DNA of 32,192 nucleotides, taken from assembly GCF_004348535.1 (NCBI RefSeq), contig NZ_SMJX01000071.1:1-32192 (forward strand). The letters run 5' to 3'. Under the pieces are notes generated by a model. It did no database searches. It was given only the letters and a program-made list of their open reading frames with translations, and was not told the origin of the DNA. Source of the DNA: Actinomadura sp. KC216. GTDB lineage: Bacteria; Actinomycetota; Actinomycetes; Streptosporangiales; Streptosporangiaceae. Shown here one piece after another: positions 23,066 to 31,385 of the stretch (the first letter of the stretch is position 1; each line of letters starts with the position of its first letter). A program made the translations under genes and the position numbers.

Positions 23066-24115
23066 ATGGGCGCACCCAGTGCCCCCACCGAACTGCCCGC
23101 CACCTCCTGGGGACGGGCCCTGAAACGCACCGCAGGCGAGTACCGCAACGACAACCTGTCCGACTGGGCCGCCGCGCTCACCTACTACTCCGTCCTGTCG
23201 ATCTTCCCGGCGATGCTGGTGGTGGTGTCGCTGGTCGGGCTGGCCGGCAGGTCGGTGACGCAGGACCTGATCGCCAGCGCCGGCGACATGGCGCCCGGGT
23301 CGGTGAAGCAGCTGCTGATCAGCTCCATCACCCAGCTGCAGGGCAACCGCGCCGGTGCCGGGATCGTCGCGCTGGCGGGCCTGGCGGCGGCGATCTGGTC
23401 GGCGTCAGGGTACGTGGGGGCGTTCATGCGCGCGTCCAACGTCGTCTACGACATCCCGGAGGGGCGGCCGTTCTGGAAGACCGTCCCGCTCCGCGTGATG
23501 ATCACGCTGGTCACGCTGGTGCTGCTGTCGGCGTCGGTGATCGCGGTGGTGGTGTCGGGACCGCTGGCCCGCGAGGCGGGGGACCTGCTCGGGCTCGGCT
23601 CGCAGGCGGTCACGGTCTGGAACATCGCCAAGTGGCCGGTGCTGCTGCTGGTGATCGCGTTCCTGTTCTCGCTGCTGTACTGGGCGGCGCCCAACGCCAA
23701 GCGCCGGTTCCGGTGGGTGACGCCGGGCGGCGTCCTGGCGATCGTGCTGTGGCTGGCGGCGTCGGGCCTGTTCGCGCTGTACGTGTCGGGGTTCTCCTCC
23801 TACAACAAGACCTACGGCAGCCTCGCGGGGATCATCGTGTTCCTGGTGTGGCTGTGGATCACGAACCTGGCGATCCTGCTGGGCGCGGAGATGAACGCCG
23901 AGCTGGAACGCGGCCGCGCGATCGAGGGCGGGGCCCGTCCGGACGAGGAGCCCTACGTGGAGTTCCGCGACACCCGCGGTTTCGACGACGACGAGCGCCG
24001 CGCGGCCGGCCTCGCCGGGGAACCCGGCGGCGACGGAGGGGCGCGGCGAGCCGAGCCGGAGCCCGAGGCGGGCCCGAGCCCGCGGCACGGGCGCCGCCGG
24101 GCCGGACGGCACTGA
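23066..24115 (+). CDS. YihY/virulence factor BrkB family membrane protein
   Basis: A 349-residue integral membrane protein with about six helices between residues 40 and 285. It starts after an amphipathic region with the family's Y-x-x-D-x-L-S-D-x-A-A-A-L-T-Y-Y-S segment and carries the Y-G-S-L-A-G motif before the last helix. The C-terminal 70 residues are acidic, then Arg-rich, and disordered. The ATG has GGAGGGAG upstream, 16 bases after the DUF3618 stop, so the three genes form an operon. The family is annotated as putative transport or envelope protein; an old claim of RNase BN identity for a relative is now considered wrong. Confidence 0.9.
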   Translation: MGAPSAPTELPATSWGRALKRTAGEYRNDNLSDWAAALTYYSVLSIFPAMLVVVSLVGLAGRSVTQDLIASAGDMAPGSVKQLLISSITQLQGNRAGAGIVALAGLAAAIWSASGYVGAFMRASNVVYDIPEGRPFWKTVPLRVMITLVTLVLLSASVIAVVVSGPLAREAGDLLGLGSQAVTVWNIAKWPVLLLVIAFLFSLLYWAAPNAKRRFRWVTPGGVLAIVLWLAASGLFALYVSGFSSYNKTYGSLAGIIVFLVWLWITNLAILLGAEMNAELERGRAIEGGARPDEEPYVEFRDTRGFDDDERRAAGLAGEPGGDGGARRAEPEPEAGPSPRHGRRRAGRH

Positions 24116-24197
24116 ACCCACGGCACCGAACCGGCGGGACGGAAACCGGGGCCCGCGCTGCGGGGATCACGGGTCGCACAAGTCCGGACACGGTGCA

Positions 24198-24203
24198 TAG
24201 GAT
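24198..24203 (+). promoter_or_regulatory. -10 box TAGGAT, leaderless start
   Basis: TAGGAT is followed after 6 bases by the ATG of the acetyltransferase gene, with no ribosome site. No clear -35. Confidence 0.5.
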
Positions 24204-24209
24204 CGGCGC

Positions 24210-24779
24210 ATGCTGCGTCCGGCTTACCCGATCGAGACCGAGCGGCTGACCCTGCGGCCGTTCCGCGAGGGCGACCTCGATGGCTTGTACGCCTACCAGT
24301 CGCTGCCCGAGGTGGCGCGGTTCCTGTACTGGGAGCCGCGGGACCGGGAGGAGTCGCGGGAGTTCCTGAAGCAGAAGATGAGCGCGTCCACCGTGGAGAA
24401 GGAGGGCGACTGGCTCGTCCTGGCGGTGGTGCGGCGCGAGACCGGCGACCTGATCGGCGAGGTGAACCTGCAGTGGCGCAGCAGGGAGCACCGGCAGGGA
24501 GAGATCGGCTACATCTTCAACCCGGCCTTCCACGGGCAGGGGTACGCGACCGAGGCGGCGGAGGTCGTGCTGCGGCTGGGGTTCGAGGGCCTGGACCTGC
24601 ACCGGGTGTGCGGGCGGCTGGACGGCCGCAACGCCGCGTCCGCGCGGGTGCTGGAGCGCCTCGGGATGCGCCGGGAGGCGCACCTGGTGCAGAACGAGAT
24701 CGTCAAGGGCGAGTGGAGCGACGAGGTCGTGTACGCGATGCTGCGGCACGAGTGGGACGCCCGCACCGCGTCGTCCTGA
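24210..24779 (+). CDS. GNAT acetyltransferase, RimJ/RimL type
   Basis: A 189-residue acetyltransferase. It begins with the typical I-E-T-E-R-L-T-L-R-P-F strand, has the acetyl-CoA loop G-Q-G-Y-A-T-E-A (106-115) and the R-V-x-G-R-L-D-G-R-N-A-A-S strand with N-A-A-S characteristic of RimJ/RimL-like enzymes. The C-terminal L-E-R-L-G-M-R-R-E-A motif and W-S-D-E-V-V-Y-A-M-L are standard. Likely target is an alpha-amine of a protein or small molecule; a housekeeping ribosomal role is not implied. It starts on a probably leaderless ATG and converges with the WYL regulator, 21 bases apart. Confidence 0.9.
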   Translation: MLRPAYPIETERLTLRPFREGDLDGLYAYQSLPEVARFLYWEPRDREESREFLKQKMSASTVEKEGDWLVLAVVRRETGDLIGEVNLQWRSREHRQGEIGYIFNPAFHGQGYATEAAEVVLRLGFEGLDLHRVCGRLDGRNAASARVLERLGMRREAHLVQNEIVKGEWSDEVVYAMLRHEWDARTASS

Positions 24780-24800
24780 CCGACCTGACCCTCCGGGACG

Positions 24801-25772
24801 TCACCGTGCGGCCTGCTCTTCGAGGGTGCGGGCGAAGTCGCGGACGTGGCCGCGCAGCTCGGCGGGGCGGCGGACGACGAACGGGAACCCGAGCCCGGCG
24901 AGCATCCGCGCCATCCCGTCCAGCCGCTCGGCGCGCGCGGTCATCGCCACTCCCCCGTCCTCCTGGCTGAGGGTGGCGGTGGTGGCGGGGATGCGGCGCC
25001 GCGCCTCGGCGAGGGTGGTCTCCAGCAGCACCTCGACCTCGTGCGCGTACGGGACGCGCGCCAGCGACCGGACGACGTGCTGGACGGGGTCGACGCCGCG
25101 GGGGGTCTCGAACCGCGCGGCGCCCGGCTCGGCGGCGATGACCCGGTCGACGCGGAAGGTGCGGATCTCGCCGCTGCGGTGGTCGTGGCCGGTGACGTAC
25201 CAGCGGCCGGAGTGGAACACCAGCCCGTAGGGGTCCAGGTCCCGTTCGGTTTCGGCGTCGCGCCAGGACCGGTACCGCAGCCGGACGCGGCGCCGCTCCC
25301 GCGCCGCGGCGGCCAGGGTGAGCACGGCGCCGGTGTCGGGTGTGGCGGCGTCCCGGACGGCGAGGGTGAAGTCGAGGGTGTCGCGCAGCGCCTGGACGCG
25401 GTCGCGCAGCGCGGCGGGCAGTACCCGCTGCACCTTGGCCAGGGCGCTCTCGGTGGCCTGCGCGGGCAGTCCGATCCGGCGCCCGGCCAGCAGCCCGAGG
25501 ACGACGGCGGTGGCCTCGTCGTCGGTGAGCATCAGCGGCGGGAGCTTGTAGCCGGGCATGAGGCGGTAGCCGCCGTGACGGCCGCGTTCGGCGACGACGG
25601 GGACGCCGAGGTCCTCCAGCCGCGCGGCGTACCGGCGGACGGTGCGCTCGTCCACGCCGAGCCGCCCGGCGAGGTCCGCGCCGCGCATGCGGTGGTTGGC
25701 CTGCAGCAATTCGAGCATGGCCAGGACACGGGTCGTCGGGTGCGACGACCCGGACGGCAGGGGATGTGACAC
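24801..25772 (-). CDS. WYL-domain helix-turn-helix regulator
   Basis: A 323-residue regulator. The N-terminal winged HTH (about 12-65) includes L-A-G-R-L-G-V-D-E-R-T-V-R-R-Y. The WYL domain (about 145-225) has R-W-Y-V-T-G-H-D and R-T-F-R-V-D-R, and a WCX-type C-terminal domain follows. WYL domains bind small ligands or nucleic acid. The GTG at 25772 starts MSHPLPSGSS; AGGTGA lies about 10 bases upstream. It is divergent from the alpha/beta hydrolase at 25855 with 82 bases between, so it most likely controls that gene and itself. Confidence 0.88.
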   Translation of the reverse strand: MSHPLPSGSSHPTTRVLAMLELLQANHRMRGADLAGRLGVDERTVRRYAARLEDLGVPVVAERGRHGGYRLMPGYKLPPLMLTDDEATAVVLGLLAGRRIGLPAQATESALAKVQRVLPAALRDRVQALRDTLDFTLAVRDAATPDTGAVLTLAAAARERRRVRLRYRSWRDAETERDLDPYGLVFHSGRWYVTGHDHRSGEIRTFRVDRVIAAEPGAARFETPRGVDPVQHVVRSLARVPYAHEVEVLLETTLAEARRRIPATTATLSQEDGGVAMTARAERLDGMARMLAGLGFPFVVRRPAELRGHVRDFARTLEEQAAR

Positions 25773-25804
25773 GGGTCGCTCACCTAATCCGGGCGGTTTC
25801 TGTC

Positions 25805-25822
25805 CGGTATCGACCGTAGCGT
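25805..25822 (+). promoter_or_regulatory. Promoter and inverted repeat between WYL regulator and hydrolase
   Basis: CGGT-ATCG-ACCG (25805-25816) is immediately followed by TAGCGT (25817-25822), a good -10 box. The hydrolase ATG lies about 30 bases downstream behind AAAGGA. The repeat in the spacer is a natural operator position for the divergent WYL regulator. Confidence 0.45.
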
Positions 25823-25854
25823 GTGGAGCATCGTCAAGAAAGGACGGCTGAGAG

Positions 25855-26604
25855 ATGGCGACGTTCGTACTGGTTCCGGGGTACTGGCTGGGTGCGTGGG
25901 CGTGGGATGAGGTGGCCGGGCCGCTGCGCGCCGCGGGCCACGACGTCCACGCGGTGACGCTGGCGGGGATGGCGGAGCGGAAGGGTGAGGCGGCGCCGGA
26001 TGTGGACGTCGACACCCATGCCGCCGACATCGTCGAGGTCATCGAGCGCGGTGGGCTGACCGGGGTGGTGCTGGTGGCGCACAGCGGCGCGAACATGGCC
26101 GCGACCGCCGCGGCCGACCGGATCCCGGAGCGGATCGCGCGGGTGGTGTACGTCGACACCGGGCCGATGCCGTCGGGCCTGGCCGGGATCGACTTCCACG
26201 ACCCGCAGGCGCGCGCGGCGCTGGAGAAGCAGGTCGCCGACGAGGGCGAGGGGTGGCTGATCCCGGTGCCGCCGTTCGACCCCGCCGACGACCCGGTCAA
26301 CCTCGCCGGGCTGACCGGGGAGCAGCTGGCGGTGATGCGCGAGCGCGGCACGCCGCAGCCGTTCGGGACGGCGACGCAGCCGGCCGCGCGTCCCGACCCG
26401 CTGCCGGACACGCCCCGCACGCTCGTCGCCTGCACGATCCCGCTGGCGGCGGTGCGGCAGATGGGCGAGGAGGGCGACCCGATCTTCGCCGGGATGACCG
26501 GCCCGACCTGGACCTACCGGGAGCTGCCCACCGGCCATTGGCCGATGTTCTCCGCGCCGCGCGAGCTGGCCGCGCTGCTGGACGAGCTCGCCGCGCTCGG
26601 CTAG
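25855..26604 (+). CDS. Alpha/beta hydrolase (AB_hydrolase_6 type)
   Basis: A 249-residue soluble hydrolase starting MATFVLVPGYWLGAWAW. The oxyanion region is the G-Y-W-L-G-A-W segment, the nucleophile S77 in VAHSGAN (in place of G-x-S-x-G the first Gly is Ala), and the general base His in T-G-H-W-P-M-F, about 25 residues from the end. Similar enzymes include esterases and methyl-ketone or plant-type hydrolases; substrate unknown. AAAGGA lies about 14 bases upstream of the ATG, somewhat far. The neighbouring divergent WYL regulator is the probable controller. Confidence 0.88.
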   Translation: MATFVLVPGYWLGAWAWDEVAGPLRAAGHDVHAVTLAGMAERKGEAAPDVDVDTHAADIVEVIERGGLTGVVLVAHSGANMAATAAADRIPERIARVVYVDTGPMPSGLAGIDFHDPQARAALEKQVADEGEGWLIPVPPFDPADDPVNLAGLTGEQLAVMRERGTPQPFGTATQPAARPDPLPDTPRTLVACTIPLAAVRQMGEEGDPIFAGMTGPTWTYRELPTGHWPMFSAPRELAALLDELAALG

Positions 26605-26610
26605 CGCGCA

Positions 26611-26679
26611 CGGCTCGGCGGGCGCGGCTCGGCGGGCGCGGAGCGCCGCTGACCGTCGCGGGGGCCCGGTCAGCGGCGC
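26611..26679. terminator. Bidirectional hairpin with upstream 14-bp tandem repeat
   Basis: A tandem CGGCTCGGCGGGCG (26611-26624, 26625-26638) precedes a perfect 12-bp stem, GCGCCGCTGACC (26643-26654) with its complement at 26668-26679, and a 13-base loop. It sits between the hydrolase and the converging GH3 gene. Confidence 0.6.
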
Positions 26680-26700
26680 CCGGCGGCGCCCGGCCGCGGG

Positions 26701-28575
26701 TCAGCGGCCGTAGCCGAGCCCGTGACCGAACGGGTACAGGGCGGTGCCGGGCTCGTCGCGGACGGGGATCGTGACGGGCAGCCGGCCCTGCGGGTCCAGC
26801 TCGCCGAACAGCGCCTTGCCCGCCGACCGCAGCGCTTCGGCGGTGTAGGAGTAGGTGGCCAGGTAGGTGGGGGCCTCGGGGAACCAGGCGATGTCGTAGG
26901 GGTCGCGGACGGCGACGACGATGACGGGCTTGCCGGTGGCGAGCAGCGCCTTGACGAGGGTGGTCTGGCCCGGGCCGTTGTGGCCGGGTTCGTCCTTGAC
27001 GTCCCAGGCGCGGTTGGTGACGGCGACGACGAGGTCCTGGCCCTGCGCGGCGGCGACGGCCTGGTCGATCTGGGCCTGCCCGGGGCTGAGGCCGGTCTGC
27101 CGGACGGTGGCGGTGGCGCCGCGCCGGGCGAGCTCGGTGCCGAGCGCCGCGGTGGTGGACACGCCCCACCCGGTGACGAGCACGCTGCGTGGGCCGGGCC
27201 GCAGCGGCAGCACCCCGGCGCCGTTCTTGATCAGGGTGGTGGTGCGGTCGGTGGCGCGCTGCGCGGCGGCCAGGTGCGCAGGCGTCCCGACGACGTCGTC
27301 GATCCTGGACTCGTCGGCGTAGGGGGCGCGGAACAGGCCGCGCCTGTGCTTCAGCTCCAGGATCCGGTACACCGACTCGTCGATGCGCTTCTCGGTCAGC
27401 TCGCCGGATCTCACGGCGGCGACGACGGCGGCGAGCTGGCGGGGGAACACGCCGGTGCCGCCGGCGTCGGCGGGCGGTTTGAGCAGGACGTCCGCGCCGG
27501 CCTTGAGGGCGAGGACGGGGATGCGCTCGTCGCCGTACTTGGCGCGGACGCCGTCCATGTCCAGGGCGTCGGTGACGACGACGCCGCGGTAGCGCAGCCG
27601 CTCGCGCAGGATGCCGGTGAGGATCGGCCGCGACAGGGTGGCGGGGTCGCCGGAGGCGTCCAGCGACTTCACCACGATGTGCGCGGTCATGATCGAGTCG
27701 GCGCCGCGGGCGATCGCGGCGCGGAACGGCGGCAGGTCGAGCCGTTCCCACTCCTGCCGGGTGTGGTCGATCTCGGGGACGCCTGTGTGGCTGTCGGTGG
27801 TGGTGTCGCCGTGCCCGGGGAAGTGCTTGACGGTCGGGGTGACGCCCGCCGACCGGTACCCGCCGACCTGCGCGGTGACCATGGAGGCCACCAGGCCCGG
27901 GTCGGACCCGAAGGACCGGACGCCGATGACGGGGTTGGCGGGGTTGACGTTGACGTCGGCGTCGGGCGCGTAGTCCTGGTTGACGCCGATGGCGCGCAGC
28001 TCCCGTCCGGTGATGCGGGCCAGGGCGCGGGCGTCGCCGGTGCTGCGCCCGGCGGCCAGCGCCATCGCGCCGGGCGACTGGGTGGCGGGCGGCTGGACGC
28101 GGGCGACGATGCCGCCCTCCTGGTCGATGGCGATCGTCGCGGGGATCCGGTGGCGCTGCGCGAGCGCGGCGCGCTGGATGCCGTTGGAGAACGCGGCGAG
28201 CTGGCGCGGGTCGGTGACGTTCTCGCCGTAGTAGATGAACCCGCCGGGGCTGTAGCGGGCCATGACCTGCGCGGCGTTGTCGGCCCCGTACAGCTTGCGG
28301 TTGGCGGCGACGGCGGCGGGATCGGCGGTGTCGGCGCTCTTGCCGTAGATCTGCAGGACGAACAGCTGCGCGGCCTTCTCCTCCAGCGTCATCGCCCGCA
28401 GGATCCGCGTCAGGTGCGGGTTGCGGCCGTGCCCGCCGGCCGCCTGCGCGCCGGGCGCGGCCAGTGCGGCGAGGCCGGTGGCGGCGAGCGTCCCGGCGGT
28501 GACCCCGGCGAGCCAGCGGCGCCCGAGCCGGTGCCGACGTCCGTGCCGGCGTCCATCCGTGCGGCGACGGTACAT
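26701..28575 (-). CDS. Secreted glycoside hydrolase family 3 (NagZ-like)
   Basis: A 624-residue secreted enzyme. The basic N-terminus with G-R-R-W-L and a hydrophobic segment ending A-P-G-A-Q-A is a signal peptide, perhaps Tat-type. The N-terminal barrel carries the NagZ signature (V-K-H-F-P-G-H-G-D-T-T-T-D-S-H) with the nearby His-Asp dyad, and the nucleophile Asp is expected in V-V-T-D-A-L-D-M. A second GH3 C-terminal domain follows. It probably releases beta-linked N-acetylglucosamine from chitin or wall fragments; a glucosidase is less likely given the signature. The ATG at 28575 has GGGAGGGAG upstream. Confidence 0.9.
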   Translation of the reverse strand: MYRRRTDGRRHGRRHRLGRRWLAGVTAGTLAATGLAALAAPGAQAAGGHGRNPHLTRILRAMTLEEKAAQLFVLQIYGKSADTADPAAVAANRKLYGADNAAQVMARYSPGGFIYYGENVTDPRQLAAFSNGIQRAALAQRHRIPATIAIDQEGGIVARVQPPATQSPGAMALAAGRSTGDARALARITGRELRAIGVNQDYAPDADVNVNPANPVIGVRSFGSDPGLVASMVTAQVGGYRSAGVTPTVKHFPGHGDTTTDSHTGVPEIDHTRQEWERLDLPPFRAAIARGADSIMTAHIVVKSLDASGDPATLSRPILTGILRERLRYRGVVVTDALDMDGVRAKYGDERIPVLALKAGADVLLKPPADAGGTGVFPRQLAAVVAAVRSGELTEKRIDESVYRILELKHRRGLFRAPYADESRIDDVVGTPAHLAAAQRATDRTTTLIKNGAGVLPLRPGPRSVLVTGWGVSTTAALGTELARRGATATVRQTGLSPGQAQIDQAVAAAQGQDLVVAVTNRAWDVKDEPGHNGPGQTTLVKALLATGKPVIVVAVRDPYDIAWFPEAPTYLATYSYTAEALRSAGKALFGELDPQGRLPVTIPVRDEPGTALYPFGHGLGYGR

Positions 28576-28611
28576 GTCGGCTCCCTCCCGCCCCCGAGCA
28601 GTCCCGACGAT

Positions 28612-28630
28612 CAAGGTCCTTGCAGGCAAG
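28612..28630. promoter_or_regulatory. Overlapping CAAG palindromes upstream of GH3
   Basis: CAAGG-T-CCTTG (28612-28622) overlaps CTTGC-AG-GCAAG (28619-28630), giving three CAAG/CTTG half-sites in 19 bases, about 40-55 bases upstream of the GH3 start. Possible operator; it is not the DasR consensus as I know it. Confidence 0.4.
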
Positions 28631-28730
28631 TTAACCCGGCGCCGGGCGCCCGTCCACGACACCGCGCCCGCCGGAACCGGCCGCGTGGCCGATACAGGGC
28701 AGATGATCACAAGGGCCGGGCCCGGGCGGT

Positions 28731-28736
28731 TAGCCT
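28731..28736 (+). promoter_or_regulatory. -10 box TAGCCT of the first kinase gene
   Basis: TAGCCT is followed after 5 bases by an ATG (28742) that opens a 10-codon frame ending at 28774, and the kinase GTG begins 5 bases later. Transcription would start near the small ATG, giving either a 37-base leader or a leaderless leader peptide. Confidence 0.4.
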
Positions 28737-28778
28737 GGTCGATGATCATTCGGCCCGCCCCCGCCGGAGCGTGATCGC

Positions 28779-30278
28779 GTGAACCCGCCCGATGGCACCC
28801 GTCCATCCGCTGACGCCCGTCCGTCCGGCGGCGCCGTGCGGATCGGTGGCCGGTACCGGCTGGTGCGCGAGCTCGGGCGCGGCGGCATGGGCCGGGTGTG
28901 GGAGGCGGTCGACGGGGTGCTGCGGCGCCGGGTCGCGGTGAAGGAGGTGCTGCCACCGGACGGCCTGGAGCCGGACGAGCGGCGGCGGCTGATGGCGCGG
29001 GCGGTGCGGGAGGCGCGCGCGGCGGCGCTGCTGGAGCACGAGTCGATCGTGGTGGTGCACGACGTGCTCGACGACGGCGACCGGCCGTGGATCGTGATGG
29101 AGCTGGTCGAGGGCGTGACGCTGCGCGAGGCGGCGCCGCTGCCGCCGGCGGAGGCGGCGCGGGTGGGCGCGGCGGTGCTGGACGCGCTGCGCGCCGCGCA
29201 CGCCGCCGGGGTGCTGCACCGGGACGTGACGCCGGGCAACATCATGCTCGCCCCCGGTCCCGGCGGGCGGGTGGTGCTCACCGACTTCGGCATCGCCGAG
29301 CTGGCCGGGGACCCGGCGCTGACCCGGACCGGGACGGTGATCGGCAGCCCCGGCTACATCGCGCCCGAGCGGCTGGACGGCGGCACGGTCGACGGCCGCA
29401 GCGACCTGTTCTCCCTCGGCGCGGCCCTGTACGCGGCGGTGGAGGGGCGCGGCCCGTTCGCGCGGGCGTCGGACGCGGCGGCGCTGGCGGCGACGCTCAC
29501 CGAGGCGCCGCCGCGCCCCCGGAGGGCGGGCCCGCTGCGGCCGGTGCTGGCGGCGCTGCTGCGCAAGAACCCGGCCGACCGCCCGGACCCGGCCGACGTG
29601 CAGCGGGCGCTGCGGCGGGTGGCCGCCGGCCGGTCACGGCGGCCGCGGCTGCGGGGGCGGCTGCTGCCGGAGGTGGCGTGGCTGACCGCGATGGCGGTGG
29701 CCGCCGCGCTGTTCCTGCTGCCGGACGCGGTCGCCGGGCCGCGCGGCGCGGGCGCCTACCGCGCGGGGCTCGCGCCGTGCCCGCTGACGGTCCGGAACGT
29801 CGCGTTCGAGGCCGCGGGGGACGCCGCGTCGGGCGTCCGCAGCTGCTGGTCCGGCTCCGGGTACAGCCTGCGCTGGTACCAGGGGTACCGGAGCGAGCAC
29901 GGCAGCCCGGCGGCGCTGCGGTTCTCCTCGGTCGGCGCCGCGCACCGCTGGCTGCGGTTCCTGAGCCGCTTCGACCTGGACGGGGAGAGGCGGTACCCCT
30001 ACACCTACCGGGTGCTCCCCAGCTCGCTTCCCCCGGGGGTCGAGATGCGGGCGCGCCGCCCCCGGCCGCTGGACGGCGTCGCCGACGAGGCGTTCATCCG
30101 CGAGGTCCGTTCGGCCGGGACCGGCACGGTCCACCTGATGGAGGTCACCTTCCGCGACTCCAACGTGGTGCTGAGCGTGCGGGTCGAGCCGTACGGGGAC
30201 CCGGCCGCGACCGTCCGCGCGTCGCTGATCGCCACCGCCGAGGCGGTGGTGTCGTACCTGCGCGCCCGAGAACGCTGA
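28779..30278 (+). CDS. Receptor-type serine/threonine protein kinase
   Basis: A 499-residue membrane kinase. The kinase domain (about 24-285) has the Gly loop GRGGMG (33-38), ATP-binding K55 in VAVK, H147-R-D149, the DFG motif from D169 and Y-I-A-P-E. The lysine normally two residues after HRD is Thr (H-R-D-V-T151-P-G-N), a substitution I have seen in some actinobacterial kinases. One membrane helix (about 298-319) leads to a 180-residue outer domain with two cysteines. The GTG start follows GGAG by about 10 bases. It heads an operon with a second kinase 21 bases downstream. Substrates unknown. Confidence 0.92.
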   Translation: MNPPDGTRPSADARPSGGAVRIGGRYRLVRELGRGGMGRVWEAVDGVLRRRVAVKEVLPPDGLEPDERRRLMARAVREARAAALLEHESIVVVHDVLDDGDRPWIVMELVEGVTLREAAPLPPAEAARVGAAVLDALRAAHAAGVLHRDVTPGNIMLAPGPGGRVVLTDFGIAELAGDPALTRTGTVIGSPGYIAPERLDGGTVDGRSDLFSLGAALYAAVEGRGPFARASDAAALAATLTEAPPRPRRAGPLRPVLAALLRKNPADRPDPADVQRALRRVAAGRSRRPRLRGRLLPEVAWLTAMAVAAALFLLPDAVAGPRGAGAYRAGLAPCPLTVRNVAFEAAGDAASGVRSCWSGSGYSLRWYQGYRSEHGSPAALRFSSVGAAHRWLRFLSRFDLDGERRYPYTYRVLPSSLPPGVEMRARRPRPLDGVADEAFIREVRSAGTGTVHLMEVTFRDSNVVLSVRVEPYGDPAATVRASLIATAEAVVSYLRARER

Positions 30279-30299
30279 CGCTTGGAGAGGGGAGGTCGG

Positions 30300-31385
30300 G
30301 TGACCGTGCTGCGGGGCCGCTACCGGCTGGAGGTGCTGCTGGGCCGCGGCGGGATGGGCGCGGTGTGGCGCGCCACCGACACGGTCCTGGGCCGGGAGGT
30401 GGCGGTCAAGGAGCTGCTGCTGCCGGACGGGGCCGCGCCGGAGCGGCGGGCGGTGATGGTGGAGCGGGCGCTGCGGGAGGCGCGCGCCGCCGCCCGGGTC
30501 CGGCACCCGAACGTGATCCGCGTGCACGACGTGTTCGCCTCCGGCGGGCGGCCGTGGATCGTGATGGAGCTGCTGTCGGGGCACGGCCTGGACGTGGAGA
30601 TCGCCGAGCTGGGGCCGCTGCCGCCCGGGCGGGTCGCGGAGGTCGGCCGCGGCGTGCTGGAGGCGCTGCGCGCCGCGCACGAGGAGGGTGTGGTGCATCG
30701 CGACGTCAAGCCGGGCAACGTGTTCCGCCGCGACGACGGGCGGGTGGTGCTCACCGACTTCGGCATCGCCGCGATGGACGACGAGGAGCGCATCACCCGG
30801 ACCGGGCTGCCGATCGGGACGCCCGGCTACATCGCGCCCGAGCGGCTGCGCGGCGTGCCCGCCGGGCCGCCGTCGGACCTGTTCGCGCTCGGGGTGCTGC
30901 TGTACGCGGCGCTGACGGGGGCGGCGCCGTTCGCCCGCGACGAGCCGCTCGCGGCGCTGGGCGCCGTCCTGACCCACAGCCCGCCGCGGCCGCAGGGCCC
31001 GCCGCGCCTGACCGAGCTGATCATGGGGCTGCTGGCGCCCGACCCGGCGCGCCGCGTCACCGCGGACCGGGCCCGCGACGCGCTCGCCGATCCGGACCTG
31101 ACCGCGCCCGCCGCCGCGCCCGCGGTGGTTCCGCGGTGGTGGGCGCCGGCGCGGGTCGCGCTGGTGGCGGTGGGCGTGCTGGCGGTGGTGTCGGTGCCGC
31201 TGCGCGGCTGCGGCGCGGCGCCGGCGGAGGTGGAGGTGGTGCCGACCGTGGCGCCCCGCGCGGGGACGCCGACGCCGGACCCGGCGCCGACGTTCCGGCT
31301 GTTCCCGACGCTGGACCCGTCGCGGCTGCTGCCGCCGGGGTACACGCCGTCGATCCCGCCGTGCCTGCTGCGGGGCGACTGTTGA
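30300..31385 (+). CDS. Serine/threonine protein kinase, second copy
   Basis: A 361-residue kinase. All motifs are canonical: GRGGMG (15-20), K37 in VAVK, H133-R-D135-V-K137-P-G-N, T-D-F-G and Y-I-A-P-E. A membrane helix lies at about 275-297, followed by a short Pro/Thr-rich tail with three cysteines. The GTG at 30300 has GGGGAGG at good spacing; a TTG at 30282 would add six residues and overlap that site. It resembles the upstream kinase closely in the core, so the pair probably arose by duplication, with the outer parts differing. Its stop overlaps a downstream membrane gene. Confidence 0.92.
   Translation: MTVLRGRYRLEVLLGRGGMGAVWRATDTVLGREVAVKELLLPDGAAPERRAVMVERALREARAAARVRHPNVIRVHDVFASGGRPWIVMELLSGHGLDVEIAELGPLPPGRVAEVGRGVLEALRAAHEEGVVHRDVKPGNVFRRDDGRVVLTDFGIAAMDDEERITRTGLPIGTPGYIAPERLRGVPAGPPSDLFALGVLLYAALTGAAPFARDEPLAALGAVLTHSPPRPQGPPRLTELIMGLLAPDPARRVTADRARDALADPDLTAPAAAPAVVPRWWAPARVALVAVGVLAVVSVPLRGCGAAPAEVEVVPTVAPRAGTPTPDPAPTFRLFPTLDPSRLLPPGYTPSIPPCLLRGDC

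Noticed and set aside
26722..28782. Long plus-strand open frame opposite the GH3 gene
   Set aside because: Gly/Val/Asp-rich translation typical of an antisense frame; GH3 motifs are unmistakable on the other strand.
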